Shown one piece after another: positions 5,529 to 8,303 of a DNA stretch of 8,303 bases. The notes beneath the pieces are model-generated. The model was not told the DNA's origin and did not search any database. It saw nothing but the letters and a program-made list of their open reading frames with translations. Every line of letters begins with the position of its first letter. Within the stretch, counting starts at the first letter, position 1. Origin of the DNA: an uncultured Bacilli bacterium (GTDB lineage: Bacteria; Bacillota_I; Bacilli_A; ML615J-28; CAG-698); assembly GCA_947627395.1 (NCBI GenBank), contig CANQVW010000065.1:1-8303 (forward strand). Direction: 5' to 3'. The translations under genes and the position numbers were made by a program.

Positions 5529-6698
5529 TTATTTTGATGAACTTTTGAAATTAAGTTTTAATTTATTTTCATCAATAAATTTCATAATCGTTTTTCTTCT
5601 TGAATTATTTTCTTGCTCATCTATGTTTTTTTCAACACATTTTAAGATAGAATCCTCTGTTCCTTGAATTAAAATCGTTTTTGTATAGATGTGTTGGCTG
5701 TCAACAATAAATTTAAGCCCTTTAAATAAAGCTCTTAAAATGGCTGTTTTATATTCAATAGGGTTATGTTTAAATTCTCCTCCTTGTGAGGAATATTGCG
5801 TTCCAACAATTTTATAACTCCATAAATAACAATCTTTTTCCAAAACGTATACTGGTGTTACATCTAAAACAAGTTGTGCTCCACCAAGAATTTCTTCTTG
5901 TACACTTTCAAATAGTTTTTGTAATTTCTTTTTTAAATTACGTACTTCTGTCAAGGATACTTCATCAAGATGTGCAGTTAAATTGATGTTTTCATCTACA
6001 GGATCCACAACAACATATTTTTGATTTGAAAATAGAGTAGATAAAGGATCCATCATCATTTTCTTTTCAGAAAGTAAATCATCTAATGAAGATAAAAATG
6101 CCTGAAGATATTGCTCATAACTTTTGATGGCGACCATGCGATGTAGGCCATAAGAAAGTAAAATAGATAAAGTGTAATCATCTAGTTTTTGTAATTTTAA
6201 TTCATTCACTTGCGCTTTTATAAATTTTAAAACATTTTTAAAATAAGAATAGGTTCTATTTTCATTTTCAAGATACTCTTTTCTTTTTAAATCAATTGTT
6301 AGAAGAGATTCATCAAAACATACTTTTAGTTTGAATTGTATTTGGTCATCATAAGTTAGTAAAAAATAGGATGATTGAATTCTTTCTAATGATTTTAAAT
6401 GAGAATCATTTAAATAAATTGTATTTTCAATGAAATTCATTAATAATTTTTGTTTAATGTCCTTCTCTAATGAGGAAGTAACATGATAAAGTAAAGCAAG
6501 TTCAATTCTTTTTTCATCATGTATGATTATCGATAATGGATAAGAACCAATTCTTCTAAGTTCTTGGAAAGTAAAAAATGGAGATACTTCCTTTAATAAA
6601 AGTTCTTCTAAGGAAGTAATATGATTTTCAAAACTTTCCTTTTCCGAAGAAGTGAGTTCAACATCAACGATATATTTTTTAATTTCTTTTTCAGTCAT
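5529..6698 (-). CDS. Unrecognised protein; possible degenerate nucleotidyltransferase with RNase H-like C-terminus
   Basis: 389 residues, not assigned to a named family. Two regions recall known folds. Residues 40-70 (FTFQELRRIGSY, then KRIELALLYHV) sit like the GS motif and DxD strand of CCA-adding/OAS-type nucleotidyltransferases. Residues 229-242 (VVVDPVDENINLTA) closely resemble the DPxDPxxNVA motif of the archaeal CCA/OAS/CD-NTase substrate domain. The expected Asp pair reads R64-I-E66 and the third carboxylate strand reads KLKVCFD, so catalysis as known looks lost. Residues about 276-365 show strand (LVLDVTPVYVL), hairpin, helix (NPIEYKTAILRALFKGL) and strand (TILIQGTEDSIL), the order of an RNase H-like fold with D279, E315 and D349 at plausible acidic positions. 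These domain readings are inference from pattern. No signal peptide or membrane segment is seen; the protein is rich in Lys, Leu and Glu. The ATG at 6698 has a modest AGGT upstream. It lies downstream of the greA terminator and upstream of the ROK gene. Confidence 0.75.
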   Translation of the reverse strand: MTEKEIKKYIVDVELTSSEKESFENHITSLEELLLKEVSPFFTFQELRRIGSYPLSIIIHDEKRIELALLYHVTSSLEKDIKQKLLMNFIENTIYLNDSHLKSLERIQSSYFLLTYDDQIQFKLKVCFDESLLTIDLKRKEYLENENRTYSYFKNVLKFIKAQVNELKLQKLDDYTLSILLSYGLHRMVAIKSYEQYLQAFLSSLDDLLSEKKMMMDPLSTLFSNQKYVVVDPVDENINLTAHLDEVSLTEVRNLKKKLQKLFESVQEEILGGAQLVLDVTPVYVLEKDCYLWSYKIVGTQYSSQGGEFKHNPIEYKTAILRALFKGLKFIVDSQHIYTKTILIQGTEDSILKCVEKNIDEQENNSRRKTIMKFIDENKLKLNFKSSSK

Positions 6699-6732
6699 TT
6701 AAATTACCTACTTTCTTAATAGATCATGAACG

Positions 6733-6764
6733 AAAAACAGCATAATCTATGTGATATGCTGTTT
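6733..6764 (-). terminator. Rho-independent terminator after greA
   Basis: On the minus strand AAACAGCATA (6764-6755) pairs with TATGCTGTTT (6744-6735), a 10-bp stem with a 10-base loop, and the transcript then ends in a run of five U. It starts 8 bases past the greA stop codon, so it should end the greA transcript, at least partly. Confidence 0.85.
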
Positions 6765-6772
6765 ATTGATCT

Positions 6773-7243
6773 CTATTTTGCATCATTTTTAATGTCTTTA
6801 ATGGTAATATAAAACTCTTCTGCTTCTGTTTTGATTAAAACAGTATCACCAACTTTGGCTTTCAAAATGGCTGCACCAATAGGAGATTCATTGGAAATTT
6901 TTCCTTCAGCTGGATTAGATTCAATGGTACCAACCAATTTATACTCTTCCACTTCATGAGTATCTTCATACTCAAAAGTAACAATCTTTCCTAAATTTGT
7001 GGATGAAGCACCACTTATAATGGTTGCATTTTTCAAAGCTTGTTCGATTTCTTTGATACGGACTTCAATTTCTCCTTGTTTTTGTCTTGCTGCATCATAT
7101 TCCGCATTTTCTGACAAGTCACCTTGTGCACGCGCTTCTTTTAGATCCTCTAAGTTTTTGACACGGTCAACATTTTTTAAATGATCTAATTCCGCAACTA
7201 AACTATCATAACCTTCTTGCGTTAATTGAAGTTTTGAATTCAT
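6773..7243 (-). CDS. greA: Transcription elongation factor GreA
   Basis: A 156-residue GreA (family usually about 158). The N-terminal antiparallel coiled coil (about 1-75) carries the tip motif ARAQGDLSENAEYDAARQKQ, whose acidic residues reach through the RNA polymerase secondary channel to trigger cleavage of backtracked RNA. The C-terminal FKBP-like domain (about 80-156) contains GKIVTFEYED, EYKLVGTIESNP, ISNESPIGAAILKAKVGD and a final ITIKDIK strand, all typical. The ATG at 7243 follows AGAGGTG with good spacing. The gene has its own consensus promoter and terminator, so it can be made as a single-gene transcript. A U32-family gene lies just upstream on the same strand, as near greA in B. 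subtilis, where udk lies between them; udk is not here. Acts in the cytoplasm. Identity is certain. Confidence 0.98.
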   Translation of the reverse strand: MNSKLQLTQEGYDSLVAELDHLKNVDRVKNLEDLKEARAQGDLSENAEYDAARQKQGEIEVRIKEIEQALKNATIISGASSTNLGKIVTFEYEDTHEVEEYKLVGTIESNPAEGKISNESPIGAAILKAKVGDTVLIKTEAEEFYITIKDIKNDAK

Positions 7244-7281
7244 GAATCACACCTCTTTATTTTACATTTATTCTGTCACTT

Positions 7282-7310
7282 ATTATACCAAAAATACAGA
7301 TGAAATGCAA
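7282..7310 (-). promoter_or_regulatory. Sigma-A promoter for greA
   Basis: On the minus strand TTGCAT (7310-7305) is followed by exactly 17 bases and TATAAT (7287-7282), with TG one base before the -10 element. The start of transcription should be near 7275, giving a leader of about 32 bases. The AT-rich repeats immediately upstream occupy the UP-element position. Confidence 0.88.
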
Positions 7311-7312
7311 GG

Positions 7313-7354
7313 TTAAAAACTGCAAGTTTTAAAAAACTTATAGGTTTAAAAACT
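7313..7354. repeat. Three-copy TTAAAAACT direct repeat upstream of the greA promoter
   Basis: TTAAAAACT occurs at 7313-7321, 7329-7338 (with one extra A) and 7346-7354, a period of 16-17 bases. On the minus strand these are AGTTTTTAA tracts beginning just upstream of the greA -35 element. They could be an extended UP element, bent DNA or protein sites, or chance in AT-rich DNA. Confidence 0.5.
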
Positions 7355-7391
7355 TTAAATGTTAATATTTTTTCTATTTGTTTTTATAAAT

Positions 7392-7474
7392 AAATAAAAA
7401 GAATCCAATAATGTTAACATTGTTTTTACAAGCACATTTTACTCGTGTTTGTTATGTTTTGGATTCTTTTATTT
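7392..7474 (-). terminator. Long-looped terminator after the U32 gene
   Basis: TGGATTCTTTTATTT (7460-7474) pairs with the 16-base arm 7392-7407 (ending GAATCCA), with one bulged A. On the minus strand the stem opens one base after the U32 stop codon and closes into TTCTTTTTATTTATTT, a U-rich tail. The loop is 52 bases, unusually long, and contains an inner ACAAGCAC/GTGTTTGT stem (7428-7435 and 7445-7452) plus the palindrome AATGTTAACATT (7410-7421). This hairpin, the three-copy repeat and the greA promoter fill most of the 232-bp gap; I see no gene in it. Confidence 0.65.
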
Positions 7475-7475
7475 G

Positions 7476-8303
7476 TTACGATAAAACTAAACGAACCATG
7501 TCATGCTTAGATACGCAAAAAGGAAGATAAAAATAAAGAATTTCAAGTGGATGAGGTGCTACTTCTACTTCTTCCTGTTTTTCATTCCACATTTTGTTCA
7601 CAACAACTTTTGTTGGAGAAAGGGTTGGTCCAAAGAATTCTAGTTCATTTCCTACTTGAAAGTAATTTCTTTGTTGGAGCATGACATATCCATCCTTTGA
7701 ATCTTCCTTTAAAGGAAAGAAATCAAGAACATATCCAACAAATTCTTTGGTGGGACGCTCATCTCGCTCAAACAATTGTTGTTCTAAAGTGACATCGCCA
7801 CAAATAAAACCTGTAGAGGTATTTCTATTTTCCGCTTTCATGATTTCATTCATATATTTTTTTTCATCAATTTCTTTATTGGCTAAAATATCATCAATCA
7901 AATGACGATAGGTATTGACAATGGTTGCAATATAATATTCAGATTTCATTCTTCCTTCGATTTTTAAAGAATCAACACCAATAGAAAGAATTTCTTTCAT
8001 ATAAGACACCAAAGATAAATCTTTAGCTCCCATATGAAACGCTTCTTTTGGTGTATTTTCATTTTCATACAAAGTGTAATTCCAACGACAAGAATGAGCA
8101 CATCCACCACGGTTGGCATCTCTATTCGCCATGTAATTACTTAACATGCAACGTCCTGAAATACTACTACACATCCCACCATGAATAAAAACTTCAAGCC
8201 CAATCGTTGTATGGAGTTTGATTTGTTTGATTTGTTCTAAATCGAGTTCACGAGCTAAAACAACTCTTTTAGCACCGAGTGACTCATAAAAAGAACAAGT
8301 TTT
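7476..8303 (-). CDS. yrrO: Peptidase U32 family protein, YrrO/TrhP-like (partial, N-terminus beyond right edge)
   Basis: The last 275 residues of a U32-family protein; the N-terminal part of about 150 residues lies outside the window. The open frame runs to the right edge, so the methionine at 8174 is internal. The visible start, SLGAKRVVLARELDLEQIKQI, leads into FIHGGMCSSISGRCMLSNYM and then RDANRGGCAHSCRW, the family hallmark. C45, C52, C68 and C72 of the fragment are the likely iron-sulphur ligands. GVDSLKIEGRMKS (109-121) is also conserved. The neighbouring DLC that I recall from most relatives reads DLS here. The extrapolated length of about 425 residues fits B. subtilis YrrO (TrhP2), which with YrrN performs prephenate-dependent hydroxylation of tRNA uridine-34; peptidase activity is historical naming. 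Proximity to greA supports YrrO, but other U32 paralogues cannot be excluded. A terminator begins one base after the TAA stop. Confidence 0.9.
   Translation of the reverse strand, partial: KTCSFYESLGAKRVVLARELDLEQIKQIKLHTTIGLEVFIHGGMCSSISGRCMLSNYMANRDANRGGCAHSCRWNYTLYENENTPKEAFHMGAKDLSLVSYMKEILSIGVDSLKIEGRMKSEYYIATIVNTYRHLIDDILANKEIDEKKYMNEIMKAENRNTSTGFICGDVTLEQQLFERDERPTKEFVGYVLDFFPLKEDSKDGYVMLQQRNYFQVGNELEFFGPTLSPTKVVVNKMWNEKQEEVEVAPHPLEILYFYLPFCVSKHDMVRLVLS

Noticed and set aside
6999..7184. Plus-strand open frame opposite greA
   Set aside because: Entirely within certain greA coding sequence; no sign of an independent gene.
5529..7243. CBASS-like or other anti-phage defence operon centred on the nucleotidyltransferase-like protein
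   Set aside because: No effector, Cap2/Cap3-like, nuclease or membrane-pore gene is adjacent; the neighbours are greA and a ROK protein, and the active-site Asp residues appear absent.

Overview
The window looks like a chromosomal core region of a low-GC, endospore-forming Firmicute (Bacillota). It is strongly AT-rich. It carries a sigma-K gene, a YlmC/YmxH-type sporulation-associated PRC-barrel gene, and gene blocks known from Bacillus subtilis (yqeG-yqeH-yqeK-rsfS, and a U32 gene beside greA). TGA is used as a normal stop (end of sigK), so this is not a Mycoplasma-type code. Small compacted operons and gene fusion suggest an Erysipelotrichia-like or related lineage, but that placement is inference. 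No mobile element, CRISPR array, tRNA or rRNA is visible.

Layout. Positions 1-3307 (minus strand) form one compact gene string, transcribed in the order yqeG (HAD phosphatase), yqeH (circularly permuted ribosome-assembly GTPase), a fused yqeK-rsfS gene (Ap4A hydrolase plus ribosome silencing factor), a ylmC-like PRC-barrel gene, and a metallo-beta-lactamase-fold hydrolase cut by the left edge. The first three genes overlap. Compared with the B. subtilis order, aroE, yhbY(yqeI) and nadD are missing from between yqeH and yqeK. Divergent from yqeG, sigK reads rightward (3368-4048) and ends at a hairpin shared with a convergent gene.

Positions 4092-7243 (minus strand) hold a divergent ROK-family kinase with its own clear sigma-A promoter, a 389-residue unrecognised protein, and greA with its own promoter and terminator. 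In the unrecognised protein I see traces of a CCA/OAS-type nucleotidyltransferase with a degenerate active site, followed by a possible RNase H-like domain. A 232-bp gap (7244-7475) holds the greA promoter, a three-copy AT-rich repeat just upstream of it, and a long-looped terminator for the next gene. The right edge cuts a U32-family gene (YrrO/TrhP-like, tRNA hydroxylation).

Most of the recognisable genes serve ribosome assembly, translation, tRNA modification or transcription elongation, with a late-sporulation sigma factor between them. The most novel item is the protein at 5529-6698. Next are the YqeK-RsfS fusion, the very short pro-sequence of SigK, and a ROK protein that has lost the usual zinc-site residues.
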